Assembly (NCBI GenBank): GCA_025353905.1
Contig: JANXNW010000185.1
Span: forward strand, 1-34,358
Source: Hymenobacter sp.
GTDB lineage: Bacteria; Bacteroidota; Bacteroidia; Cytophagales; Hymenobacteraceae
Direction: 5' to 3'
Length of the DNA stretch: 34,358 nt
The translations under genes were made by a program, and so were the position numbers. The notes beneath the pieces are model-generated. The model was given only the letters and a program-made list of their open reading frames with translations. It had not been told where the DNA came from and did not search any database. The first letter of the stretch is position 1. Every line of letters starts with the position of its first letter. Positions 22,422 to 33,649 of the stretch are shown here, piece after piece.

Positions 22422-23378
22422 TTAGGCGTGCTGATGCACCGCCGCGGTAGCCGGGTCCGTGTGCACGAGGGCGTTGGTCAGGTACTGCACGTCCTGGCGC
22501 AGCTTGGCCACCACTTGGTTGCCCAGCTCGTGGGCCTGGCCCACGCTCAGCGTGTCGTCCACGGTCACGTCCACTTCGGCGTTGAGCTTGTGGCCCAGCC
22601 AGCGCAGGCGCACGTTGCTCACCCCGCGCACGCCGGGCACTCGCAGGGCACTGGCCCGCACGGCGTCGCCCACGGCGGGGTCCACACCGTCGAGCAGGCG
22701 GGTGAAGATGTCCTTGCCCGAGCGCCACACGATTTTCATAATCACGAAGCTGATGATGAGGCCGATGATGGGGTCGGCCAGCGGAAAGCCCAGCCAGATG
22801 CCGATGACGCCCAGCAGCACTGAGAGGCTGGCGATACCATCGGTACGGGCGTGGTAGCCGTCGGCCACCAGGGCAGCGCTGCCGATTTCCTTGCCCACCT
22901 TGATGCGGAAGATGGCCACCACCTCATTCCCGATAAAGCCGATGACCGAGGCTATGCCCACCGCCCACAGGTAGCGCACCGGCTCGGGATGGTAAAACCG
23001 CTGGATGCTCTCGTAGCCGGCGATGAGGCCGCTGGCCAGGATGATGAGCAGAATGGCCACCCCGGCCAGGTCCTCGATGCGGCCGTAGCCGTAGGTGAAG
23101 CGCTTGGTCGGGGCCCGGTTGGTGTAGCGGAAGGCAATCCAGAGCGGGATGGCGGTGGCCGCGTCCGCCACGTTGTGGATGGTATCGGCCAGCAGGGCCG
23201 TGCTGCCCGAATAAAAGAACACGATGACCTGCAACAGCGAGGTGATAGCCAGCCCGATGAAGGACCATTTCAGGGCCCAAATGCCCCGTTCGGAAGTGGT
23301 GGCCACGGCATCGAGGCCCTTCTTGGCCCCCACGGGGCCCTTGGCCAGAAAGTCTTGAAGAAATTGCGGTAACTGCAT
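22422..23378 (-). CDS. Cation diffusion facilitator (CDF) exporter
   Basis: The 318-residue protein has six hydrophobic helices and a cytosolic C-terminal domain. Metal-site residues are in ADTIHNVADAAT (helix 2, H and D) and LVADGYHARTDGIASL (helix 5, HxxxD), consistent with a Zn-type CDF. A GYGRIEDLAG segment follows helix 2. The C-terminal domain has VRLRWLGHKLNAEVDVTVD, the ferredoxin-like fold that senses metal. It would exchange cytosolic Zn, Co, Cd or Ni for protons. It begins 62 bases after the membrane-fusion gene in the same operon. Confidence 0.93.
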   Translation of the reverse strand: MQLPQFLQDFLAKGPVGAKKGLDAVATTSERGIWALKWSFIGLAITSLLQVIVFFYSGSTALLADTIHNVADAATAIPLWIAFRYTNRAPTKRFTYGYGRIEDLAGVAILLIILASGLIAGYESIQRFYHPEPVRYLWAVGIASVIGFIGNEVVAIFRIKVGKEIGSAALVADGYHARTDGIASLSVLLGVIGIWLGFPLADPIIGLIISFVIMKIVWRSGKDIFTRLLDGVDPAVGDAVRASALRVPGVRGVSNVRLRWLGHKLNAEVDVTVDDTLSVGQAHELGNQVVAKLRQDVQYLTNALVHTDPATAAVHQHA

Positions 23379-23440
23379 GGAAAAACCGGTGAAGGTGAAT
23401 AGAATGGCCAGGACGGCACACGACGGGGCAACCGTCGCGC

Positions 23441-24625
23441 TTACTCCTCGCTCGGATTTTTAAGCTTGCTTAGGAGGGAGTAGGCCCCTTCGGTCACGTA
23501 GCGCGCCGCGTTGTTGGCGGCCGCGTCCCCCGGAATGAAGACCTCGCTGTAGCCGCCGGCCTGCTGGCCGCGGCGCACCTCCACCAGCCGAAAAACGGGC
23601 TGGCCGCCGACCGCTTGCTCCTGCCGGAACACGACCTGCTTGCCCTCGTAGTCCAGCACGGCCTTGTCAGGCAGGGCCGGCACCTGGCGGGTGGTCGTTT
23701 CCACCACGGCGCGCACGAACATGCCCGGCAGCAGGGCCGGGTCGTTTTCGCGGGTCAGGTGGCCGTGCACGCGCACGGTGCGCTGCTGCGCGTCCACGGT
23801 GCGGCCGATGAGGTACACCGCGGCGGTGCGCTCGGCGGCGCTGTCGTTGGGCACGGTGAAGCGGATGCGCTGGCCTTTGCGCAGCCGCGGCACGTCCTTT
23901 TCAAACACGGTCAGCTCAACGTGCAGGTGGTCGGGGTCCACCAGCTCAAAGAGCGCGTCGGTGGGCGTCACGCTCTGGCCCACGGTTACGTTCACGGTTT
24001 TTACGAAGGCATTCTTTGGGGCGTAGAGCGTGGCCGTGCTCACGAAGGGCTGGCGACCCACCGGCAGGCCCGCCAGCCGGAGCCGGGCCACCTGCCCGGC
24101 GGCCTGCGCTTGTAGCGCCCCGTACTCGGCCCGCGCCCGTTGCAGGTTTTTGGCCGGGGCCACTTCCTCGCGCACTAGCTCGGCCTGCCGGTCCAGCTCG
24201 GCTCGCGCAAAGGTGAGCTGGCTTTGCGTTTCGAGGTAGTTCTGCTGGAGCTGGATAAAGTCGGGGTTGCGGATGACGGCCAGCACCTGTCCCCGGCGCA
24301 CCCGCGCCCCTTGCAGCAGGGCCGTGCGCTCCACAATGCCGCCCAGCGGGGCGCTGATGGACACGAGCTGGTCGGGCGGCACGTCCAGCACGCCGTTCAC
24401 TTTCAGGCCCCCGCCCAGAACGCGCTGTTCCAGAGGACCGGTTTTAATGCCGGCTAGTTGCTGCTCGTCGGCCGACAGGCTCACCCGGTCGGTGTGCGCG
24501 ACGGTGCTGTCGGCTTTGGCGGCAGCAGTTGGTGCCTCAACCTGCTCGGCGGGCTGGTCTTTAGAGTTGCATCCGGCGCTGAGCAACAAGCCCAGGACCA
24601 TGATTCTATAGAAAGAGGTTGGCAT
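23441..24625 (-). CDS. RND membrane-fusion (adaptor) lipoprotein, CzcB/CusB-like
   Basis: The 394-residue protein has a lipoprotein signal (MPTSFYRIMVLGLLLSAGC, lipid-linked Cys19). Next come a lipoyl/barrel-sandwich half (SISAPLGGIVERTALLQGA, then RVRRGQVLAVI), an alpha-hairpin (YLETQSQLTFARAELDRQAE with its partner helix to QARARAEYGAL-like residues), the second half (ATLYAPKNAFVKTVNVTVGQ) and a beta-barrel and membrane-proximal domain (VHGHLTRENDPALLPGMFV). This adaptor links the inner-membrane RND pump to the outer-membrane factor. It follows the pump gene by 45 bases. In this operon the factor is the C-terminal part of the pump gene itself. Confidence 0.92.
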   Translation of the reverse strand: MPTSFYRIMVLGLLLSAGCNSKDQPAEQVEAPTAAAKADSTVAHTDRVSLSADEQQLAGIKTGPLEQRVLGGGLKVNGVLDVPPDQLVSISAPLGGIVERTALLQGARVRRGQVLAVIRNPDFIQLQQNYLETQSQLTFARAELDRQAELVREEVAPAKNLQRARAEYGALQAQAAGQVARLRLAGLPVGRQPFVSTATLYAPKNAFVKTVNVTVGQSVTPTDALFELVDPDHLHVELTVFEKDVPRLRKGQRIRFTVPNDSAAERTAAVYLIGRTVDAQQRTVRVHGHLTRENDPALLPGMFVRAVVETTTRQVPALPDKAVLDYEGKQVVFRQEQAVGGQPVFRLVEVRRGQQAGGYSEVFIPGDAAANNAARYVTEGAYSLLSKLKNPSEE

Positions 24626-24663
24626 GAAGAATCAAATCAGAAGAAAGAAAAAGGACGTTGCGG

Positions 24664-24683
24664 CCCCGGCTTACTCGCCGGGG
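24664..24683 (-). terminator. GC-rich hairpin over the stop of the RND-OMF gene
   Basis: CCCCGGC (24664-24670) and GCCGGGG (24677-24683) form a 7-bp stem whose loop contains the stop codon. On the minus strand a T-rich stretch (CCTTTTTCTTTC) follows after about ten bases. It may cause partial termination or mRNA stabilisation between the pump and the adaptor. Confidence 0.35.
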
Positions 24684-27600
24684 CTCAGCAGGTAGTCCAG
24701 CTCGATGACGGTTTGGTTGTGTTGCAGCAGTGCGTCGAGGTAGTCGGTGCGCAGGCGCAGGGCGCGGTCCAGGCTGAGCAGGTACTCAGTGTAGCCGTTC
24801 TCGCCGGCCTGGAAGGCTTTGGTGGCCACGCGGGTGATGACGGCCGCTTGCGGCAGGCCGGTCTGCTCGTAAAACAGCAGGCGCTGCTGCTGCTCGGCGC
24901 GTTGCGTCAGCAGCTCGTCCACCCGGCCGGCCAGCTCGGCCTGGTAGCGCGTGAGGCCTGTTTGGGCCACTTTCTCCTGCAAGCGAGCGGCCTGCACTCG
25001 CGCCCGCTGCGGCCCTGGAATTAGGGGCACCGCCACCGTGGCCTGCACGCCTTGGAACCGGTCGGTGCCGGAGTAGACGCGGGTGATGCCGTCCACCACT
25101 TGCGGGCCGATTATTGACTGGTTGAAGTAGCCCACGTTCAGCCCCGGCTTGCCCTGCGCTTGGGTCACGTGGGTTTCGGCCCGCGCCACGGCCACCTGCT
25201 GCCGCAGCACCTGCGCGAGGAGGCTGCGCCCCAATAGCGCCGTATCCCCCGCCACTACGGTGGTCTTCGGCTCCAAAGGGACCAGCGTGCTATCGACCAC
25301 TGTTACCGGCTGCGCGGTTTGTAGCAGGGCTTGTAGCTGCCGCTCTGCTACCCGCTGCTCGGTGCGGGCCTGTGCCAGGCGCACGCGGATTTCGCCCTGC
25401 TGCACCAGCGCCGTGGCCACTTCCAGCCGGGCGGTTTCGCCGGTGCGGAAGCGCAGCTGCGCGGCCCGCACGAACGCCGTGTACAGACTGTCCTGCGCCC
25501 GCAGGGTGCGCAGGCGGTGCCGGGCGTGCACGGCAGCTTCGTACTGCAACCGAACCTGCCGGCGCACGTCGGCGCGGGCCAGGCCCAACTGCTGCGCCTT
25601 GGTGGCCACCTGCGCCTTGGCCAGGGCCGAGAGGGTTCTGTAGTAGCCTGGCCAGGCCAGCGGCTGCGTAACCGTAAACAAATTGTCCCGGTGAATGGAG
25701 TTGTACTGCCCGTAGCTGCCTTGCACGGTGGTGCGTCCGAAATCGCGGGCGGCCCGCACCGCAGCCTGCTGCGTTTCGAGCTGCTGCTGCGCCCCGAGCA
25801 CGGTGCCGCTTTGCGTCAGCGCGGCGCTGACGGCCTGGTCGGCCGTGAAGAACCCACCGCCCGGGGCATCTACTTTTTGGGCGCGGGCCACGCCGGGCAG
25901 CAGGGCCAGCCCCAGCCCGAGCAACAGCAGCCCAACCACCGGCAAGCCGGCCGCTGGCTTGCCGGCCGCCACGGCTTCGCCCTTTTTGGCGGCCCGCCGG
26001 GCCGTCCAGGTTTCTTCCAGGTAGTAGAGCACCGGCAGCACCAGCAGCGTGAGCAGCGTGGCCGTCACCAATCCGCCGATGACGACGGTGGCCAACGGCT
26101 TCTGTACCTCACCGCCGGCGGAGCCCGACAAGGCCATCGGCAAGAAGCCCAGCGAGGCCACGGTGGCCGTCATCAGCACCGGCCGCAGGCGGATGTGGGT
26201 GCCTTCCAGAATGCGGGCCCGTAAATCGGTCATCCCTTCATCCTTGAGTTGATTGAAGTAGCCGATGAGCACGATGCCGTTGAGCACGGCCACGCCGAAC
26301 AAGGCAATGAAGCCCACCCCGGCCGAGAGGCTGAACGGCATCCCGCGCAGCCACAGCGCCAGCACCCCGCCGATGGCCGAGAGCGGAATGGCCGTGAAAA
26401 TCATCACCGTCTGCGCAATGGAATTAAACGTGGCGTAGAGCAGCAAAAAGATGAGCAGCAAGGCCACGGGCACCGCAATCAATAGCCGGTCGCGGGCCGA
26501 TTGCAGGTTCTCGAACTGCCCGCCGTAGGTCACGTAGTAGCCCGGCGCGAACTTCAGCCGCCGCTCGATGCGCTGCTGCACTTCCTTCACCAGGCTTTCC
26601 ACGTCGCGCCCCCGCACGTTGAAGCCCACGATGATGCGCCGCTTGGCATCGTCGCGCTGAATTTGGCTCGGGCCGGAAATCAACGCCACCTTCGCCACTT
26701 GTTCCAGCGGCACCTGCCGGCCGTCAGGCGCGGCGATGAAGAGCTGGCGCAGGTTGCTGATGTCCTGGCGGTAGTCCGACTTGAGGCGCACCACCAAATC
26801 AAAGCGGCGCTCCTTTTCAAACACCTGGCCCGCCACCTGGCCGGCAAAAGCCGCTTGCACCGTGCGGTCCACGTCGTCCACCGACAGGCCGTATTGGGCC
26901 AGCTTTTCGCGGTCGAGCTGCGCCACAATCTGCGACTGCCCGGTGGCGCGCTCCACGTACAAATCTGTCGCGCCGGGCAGGCCCTTCACCAACTCGCCCA
27001 CCCGCCCAGCGTAGTCGTCGAGCTGGTCCAGATCTTCCCCGAAAATCTTAATCACCACGTCTTGCTTGGCCCCCGAAATCAGCTCGTTGAACCGCATTTG
27101 AATGGGCTGCTGAAAGCCAAACGTGACACCGGGGATGGTGCTCAGCCGCGCCGACATCTTGTCCACCAGCCCCTCCCGCGTGTCGGCCGATGTCCAGTCC
27201 TTCTTGTCTTTGAGCACGATAATCAGGTCGCAGGCTTCTGTGGGCATGGGGTCGGTGGGAATTTCGGAGGAGCCCACCTTGGCCACTACTTCCTTCACTT
27301 CGGGGAAGTGCTTGAGCAAGAGCCCGGCCGCCTGCTGCGCCTTTTCGGCGGTGTAGGTAATGGACGAGCCGGGCAGCACGCGGGTTTCCACAGCGAAGTC
27401 GCCTTCCTCCAGCGTCGGAATGAACTCGCCGCCCAGCGTGCGGAACAGCAGCACCGCCCCCACGAGTAGCCCCAGCGCCGCCCCGAGAATCAGGGTTTTC
27501 GCGCCCAGCGCCCAGGCCACTACGTTTTGATAGCGCCCGGCCAGCCGGCCAAGTAGCTTGTCCGAGAAGCCATACCGGGCGGTTTGCTTGCTCAACGCCA

Positions 27601-29119
27601 GCGCCGACATCATCGGCACGTAGGTCAAGGAAAGGATGAAGGCCCCCATGATGGCGAAGGCCACGGTTTGCGCCATCGGCCGGAACATCTTGCCTTCGAT
27701 GCCGCCCAGCGCCAGCAGCGGCAGGTACACAATCAGGATGATGATTTCGCCGAACGCGGCCGAGGAGCGGATTTTGCTCGATGCGTGGTACACCTCGTCG
27801 TCCATCTCCGACGTGTTCAACTCCAAATTTTCGGCCGGCCGCTGGAGCGTGGCCAGCCGGTGCACGATGGCTTCCACGATAATCACGGCCCCGTCCACAA
27901 TCAGCCCGAAGTCGATGGCCCCGAGCGAGAGCAAGTTGCCCGACACGCCAAACAGGCGCATCATGCCGATGGCAAAAAACATGGCCAGCGGTATCACCGA
28001 GGCCACCACCAGCCCGGCCCGCCAGTTGCCCAGAAACAGCACCAGCACGAAAATCACAATCAGCGCCCCTTCCGCCAGATTCTTGGTCACCGTGCCGATT
28101 GCCTGGTCCACGAGCTTGGTGCGGTCCAGGAACGGCTCGATGACCACGCCCTCCGGCAGGGTTTTCTGGATGGTGGCCATGCGCGTTTTCACGGCCTTGA
28201 TAACGGCCGACGAGTTGGCACCTTTGAGCATGAGCACCAGCGCGCCCACCACTTCGCCCTCCTGGTTGCGGGTCATCATGCCGTAGCGCACGGCGTGGCC
28301 GAAACGCACGTCGGCCACGTCGCGCACCAGCAGCGGCACGCCGGTGGCGCCGGTCGGGGCGCGCACCACCATGCGGCCCACGTCTTTGAGCGAGCCGGCC
28401 AGGCCCTCGGTGCGGATGAAGTAGGCCGCCGGGTTTTTGTCGATATAGGCCCCGCCGGTATTCTGGTTGTTGCGTTCCAGCGCGTTGTACACGTCGGCCA
28501 CCGTCACGTTGAAGCTGCGCAGGCGCTCGGGGTCCAGGCCCACCTCGTACTGCTTCACGAAGCCGCCGAAGCTGCTCACGTCGGCCACGCCGGGCGTGCC
28601 CAGCAGCTGCCGGCGCACCAGCCAGTCCTGCATCGTGCGCAAATCCGTGGGCGAATACTTCTTTTCGTACCCCTTTTTCGGGTGCAGCACATACTGGTAA
28701 ATCTCGCCCAGACCGGTCGTCACCGGGGCCAGCTCCGGCGTGCCGGTGCCCGGCGGAATCTGCCGCTCAGCGTCGCGCAGCCGCTCGCTGATTTGCTGGC
28801 GGGCCCAGTAGATGTCCGTCGCGTCGGGAAACACCACGGTGACCACCGAGAGGCCGAAGCGCGAGAACGAGCGCACTTCCTGCACGTCGGGAATGGTGGC
28901 AATGGCCTGCTCGATGGGGAAGGTCACCAACCGCTCCACGTCGGGCGCGCCGAGCGAGGGGGTTTGGGTGATGACCTGTACCTGGTTGTTGGTGATGTCG
29001 GGCACCGCGTCGATGGGCAGGTGGGCTACCGAGTAACCGCCCCAGGCAATGAGCGCCAGGGTGAGCAACCCCACCAGCAGCTTGTGGCCGATGGAGAAGC
29101 GAATAATGGAATCTAACAT
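24671..29119 (-). CDS. czcA: CzcA-type heavy-metal RND pump fused to TolC-like outer-membrane factor
   Basis: From ATG 29119 (MLDSIIRFSIGHKLLVGLLT) the product has 1482 residues; upstream codons to 29218 have no RND similarity. Residues 1 to about 1045 are a full HME-RND pump with large periplasmic loops; AIDFGLIVDGAVIIVE (401-416) is the helix-4 proton relay pattern of divalent-metal pumps (CzcA) rather than the GxMVDAA form of CusA. After the last helix (LVLPVLYYLEETW) comes a basic stretch, then LPVVGLLLLGLGLALLPGVARA, which looks like a signal peptide with a cleavage site before residue 1081. The last 402 residues are an outer-membrane factor of the TolC/CzcC kind, with paired Gln/Ala-rich coiled coils (TQSGTVLGAQQQLETQQAAV). 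Such pump-OMF fusions occur in Bacteroidota. With the downstream adaptor the operon encodes a complete tripartite exporter. Confidence 0.93.
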   Translation of the reverse strand: MLDSIIRFSIGHKLLVGLLTLALIAWGGYSVAHLPIDAVPDITNNQVQVITQTPSLGAPDVERLVTFPIEQAIATIPDVQEVRSFSRFGLSVVTVVFPDATDIYWARQQISERLRDAERQIPPGTGTPELAPVTTGLGEIYQYVLHPKKGYEKKYSPTDLRTMQDWLVRRQLLGTPGVADVSSFGGFVKQYEVGLDPERLRSFNVTVADVYNALERNNQNTGGAYIDKNPAAYFIRTEGLAGSLKDVGRMVVRAPTGATGVPLLVRDVADVRFGHAVRYGMMTRNQEGEVVGALVLMLKGANSSAVIKAVKTRMATIQKTLPEGVVIEPFLDRTKLVDQAIGTVTKNLAEGALIVIFVLVLFLGNWRAGLVVASVIPLAMFFAIGMMRLFGVSGNLLSLGAIDFGLIVDGAVIIVEAIVHRLATLQRPAENLELNTSEMDDEVYHASSKIRSSAAFGEIIILIVYLPLLALGGIEGKMFRPMAQTVAFAIMGAFILSLTYVPMMSALALSKQTARYGFSDKLLGRLAGRYQNVVAWALGAKTLILGAALGLLVGAVLLFRTLGGEFIPTLEEGDFAVETRVLPGSSITYTAEKAQQAAGLLLKHFPEVKEVVAKVGSSEIPTDPMPTEACDLIIVLKDKKDWTSADTREGLVDKMSARLSTIPGVTFGFQQPIQMRFNELISGAKQDVVIKIFGEDLDQLDDYAGRVGELVKGLPGATDLYVERATGQSQIVAQLDREKLAQYGLSVDDVDRTVQAAFAGQVAGQVFEKERRFDLVVRLKSDYRQDISNLRQLFIAAPDGRQVPLEQVAKVALISGPSQIQRDDAKRRIIVGFNVRGRDVESLVKEVQQRIERRLKFAPGYYVTYGGQFENLQSARDRLLIAVPVALLLIFLLLYATFNSIAQTVMIFTAIPLSAIGGVLALWLRGMPFSLSAGVGFIALFGVAVLNGIVLIGYFNQLKDEGMTDLRARILEGTHIRLRPVLMTATVASLGFLPMALSGSAGGEVQKPLATVVIGGLVTATLLTLLVLPVLYYLEETWTARRAAKKGEAVAAGKPAAGLPVVGLLLLGLGLALLPGVARAQKVDAPGGGFFTADQAVSAALTQSGTVLGAQQQLETQQAAVRAARDFGRTTVQGSYGQYNSIHRDNLFTVTQPLAWPGYYRTLSALAKAQVATKAQQLGLARADVRRQVRLQYEAAVHARHRLRTLRAQDSLYTAFVRAAQLRFRTGETARLEVATALVQQGEIRVRLAQARTEQRVAERQLQALLQTAQPVTVVDSTLVPLEPKTTVVAGDTALLGRSLLAQVLRQQVAVARAETHVTQAQGKPGLNVGYFNQSIIGPQVVDGITRVYSGTDRFQGVQATVAVPLIPGPQRARVQAARLQEKVAQTGLTRYQAELAGRVDELLTQRAEQQQRLLFYEQTGLPQAAVITRVATKAFQAGENGYTEYLLSLDRALRLRTDYLDALLQHNQTVIELDYLLSPGE

Positions 29120-29270
29120 GAAGCCGCAAAGGGTAAAGCCTAACCACAAGACAAGACTTTCCGGTCGCCCGCTTGGGGCGCAGCAGCGGGGCAACACAGC
29201 CGCACGCATGGGCATCACCTATCCGGGCGAATGCCGGGAGGGTCAGTAATAAAGCCGGAAAGGGAGGTGG

Positions 29271-29645
29271 TTAAGCCCGCGGCGGCTGCCAGCAGGTACG
29301 GGCCACGCCCTGGCGAGCGGGCAGGATGGCCGGCAGCTGAAGCATAGCTCGCTGCAAGGCCACGGTTACCGGTAATGGCCCCACCACGGGCGCGGGGAAA
29401 AAGCAGATAGCGCCAGCCGTGTGCTGGTGGGCATGGTGTCCGGGCAGCGACTGGTGTTCTGGGCTGTTGTGGTGGTCGCCCACGTAGTGGTCGAAGTAGA
29501 AATCCCAGAAGCCCGTGGCCGCGTGGTCCGCGTCGTGGTGGTGCCAAAGCGTGGCCGCGTCGACCAACCCGTGCGAGTCTGCTCCCGGCAGCAGGGCCAC
29601 CACGAACAGGTTCAAGCTAAGCAACAGGGCCATCAGGTGCTTCAT
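29271..29645 (-). CDS. Exported His-rich small protein
   Basis: From ATG 29645 the protein has 124 residues; upstream codons in frame to 29729 lie over the promoter and are not credible. It begins MKHLMALLLSLNLFVVALLP, a signal peptide ending at about GADS. The middle is rich in His: LWHHHDADHAATGFWDFYFD and HYVGDHHNSPEHQSLPGHHA, then HQHT. The C-terminal part is hydrophobic and basic (VTVALQRAMLQLPAILPARQ). It is probably a periplasmic metal-binding or buffering protein for the following RND pump (gap 151 bases). No named family was recognised. Confidence 0.75.
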   Translation of the reverse strand: MKHLMALLLSLNLFVVALLPGADSHGLVDAATLWHHHDADHAATGFWDFYFDHYVGDHHNSPEHQSLPGHHAHQHTAGAICFFPAPVVGPLPVTVALQRAMLQLPAILPARQGVARTCWQPPRA

Positions 29646-29651
29646 GTATCG

Positions 29652-29659
29652 CAAAGGTA
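29652..29659 (-). promoter_or_regulatory. Bacteroidota -7 promoter box before the His-rich protein and RND operon
   Basis: On the minus strand TACCTTTG (29659-29652) is a full match to TAnnTTTG. It lies six bases before the ATG at 29645, so the message would be nearly leaderless. No clear TTTG box is seen at -33, which would suit a promoter needing an activator such as the adjacent AraC protein. Confidence 0.45.
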
Positions 29660-29750
29660 CGAAAAGCGAAGGTGGGGGTTGGGTCCTGGCGATAATACAC
29701 GAGAAGCTTGCGCACTCAACCCAGTTCATCCGGTGTATAAAATGGGGAAA

Positions 29751-30398
29751 TCAGCCGGGTTCGTATTTGCTCAAACCATTCGTCGCGGCGGAGGTATTGG
29801 GTAGTGGCTCCCCCTGCGCTGGCCTAACTGTTAGCCCGGCGTCGGCTGAGGCCTCACGCCGGTAGCACGTGGGCGAGGTGCCCGTCGCCTGCTGGAACTG
29901 GCGCGAGAGGTGGCCCAGGTTGCTGAATCCCAACTTTCGGGCAATCTGGCCCACGGAAAGGGCGGTGGTGGCGAGCAGGTGTTGGACGGCCTCAATGCGC
30001 CGCCGGACCACGTACTGCTCCAGGCTCTGGCCTTCGGTGGCCGAAAACACGTCGCTCAGGTAGGTGAAGCGGCGTTGCAGCTGCTCGCTCAGCCGCCGCG
30101 AGAAGTGGCCGCTGCGCAGCGCCACCGGCTCGCGGCTCAGCAAGTCGGCCACTATCTCCTTGATTTGCGCAACCAGCCGCTGCGGCGGGGAGAGCCGGTC
30201 GAGCAGGGCGAAGCCTTCCGCCTCCAGGCACTGGTGCAGCCGGGGCCAGTCGATGCTTTCCGCCGCGCCCCGGATTTCCACTTCGCCCAGCTCTACGCGC
30301 AGCGGCACCAGACCCAGGGCCAGCAGCTGCTCGCGCACCACCAGGATGCACTTCGAGCACACCATATGCCGGATGTAGAGGAGCGTGGAGGTGGTCAT
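29751..30398 (-). CDS. AraC-family regulator with N-terminal HMA-like metal-sensing domain
   Basis: The 215-residue protein has a first domain of about 70 residues with HMVCSKCILVVREQLLALGL (Cys14 and Cys17) followed by strand-helix pattern VEIRGAAESIDWPRLHQCLE, like a ferredoxin-type HMA fold. Residues about 110-195 form the double helix-turn-helix of AraC regulators: FSRRLSEQLQRRFTYLSDVF for the first and LSVGQIARKLGFSNLGHLSR plus QFQQATGTSPTCYRR for the second. The CxxC suggests direct binding of a soft metal, with activation of the flanking RND operons. It begins 10 bases after the second RND pump gene, so it is the tail of that unit, and lies just before the promoter of the His-rich protein gene. 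Confidence 0.88.
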   Translation of the reverse strand: MTTSTLLYIRHMVCSKCILVVREQLLALGLVPLRVELGEVEIRGAAESIDWPRLHQCLEAEGFALLDRLSPPQRLVAQIKEIVADLLSREPVALRSGHFSRRLSEQLQRRFTYLSDVFSATEGQSLEQYVVRRRIEAVQHLLATTALSVGQIARKLGFSNLGHLSRQFQQATGTSPTCYRREASADAGLTVRPAQGEPLPNTSAATNGLSKYEPG

Positions 30399-30408
30399 GG
30401 CAGGCCGA

Positions 30409-33642
<3,234 letters not shown>

Positions 33643-33649
33643 GGGATAG

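Noticed and set aside
27584-29116. 510-codon plus-strand frame opposite the CzcA-like gene
   Set aside because: This is an antisense shadow with His/Arg-rich composition and no domain; the opposite strand has a full RND pump.
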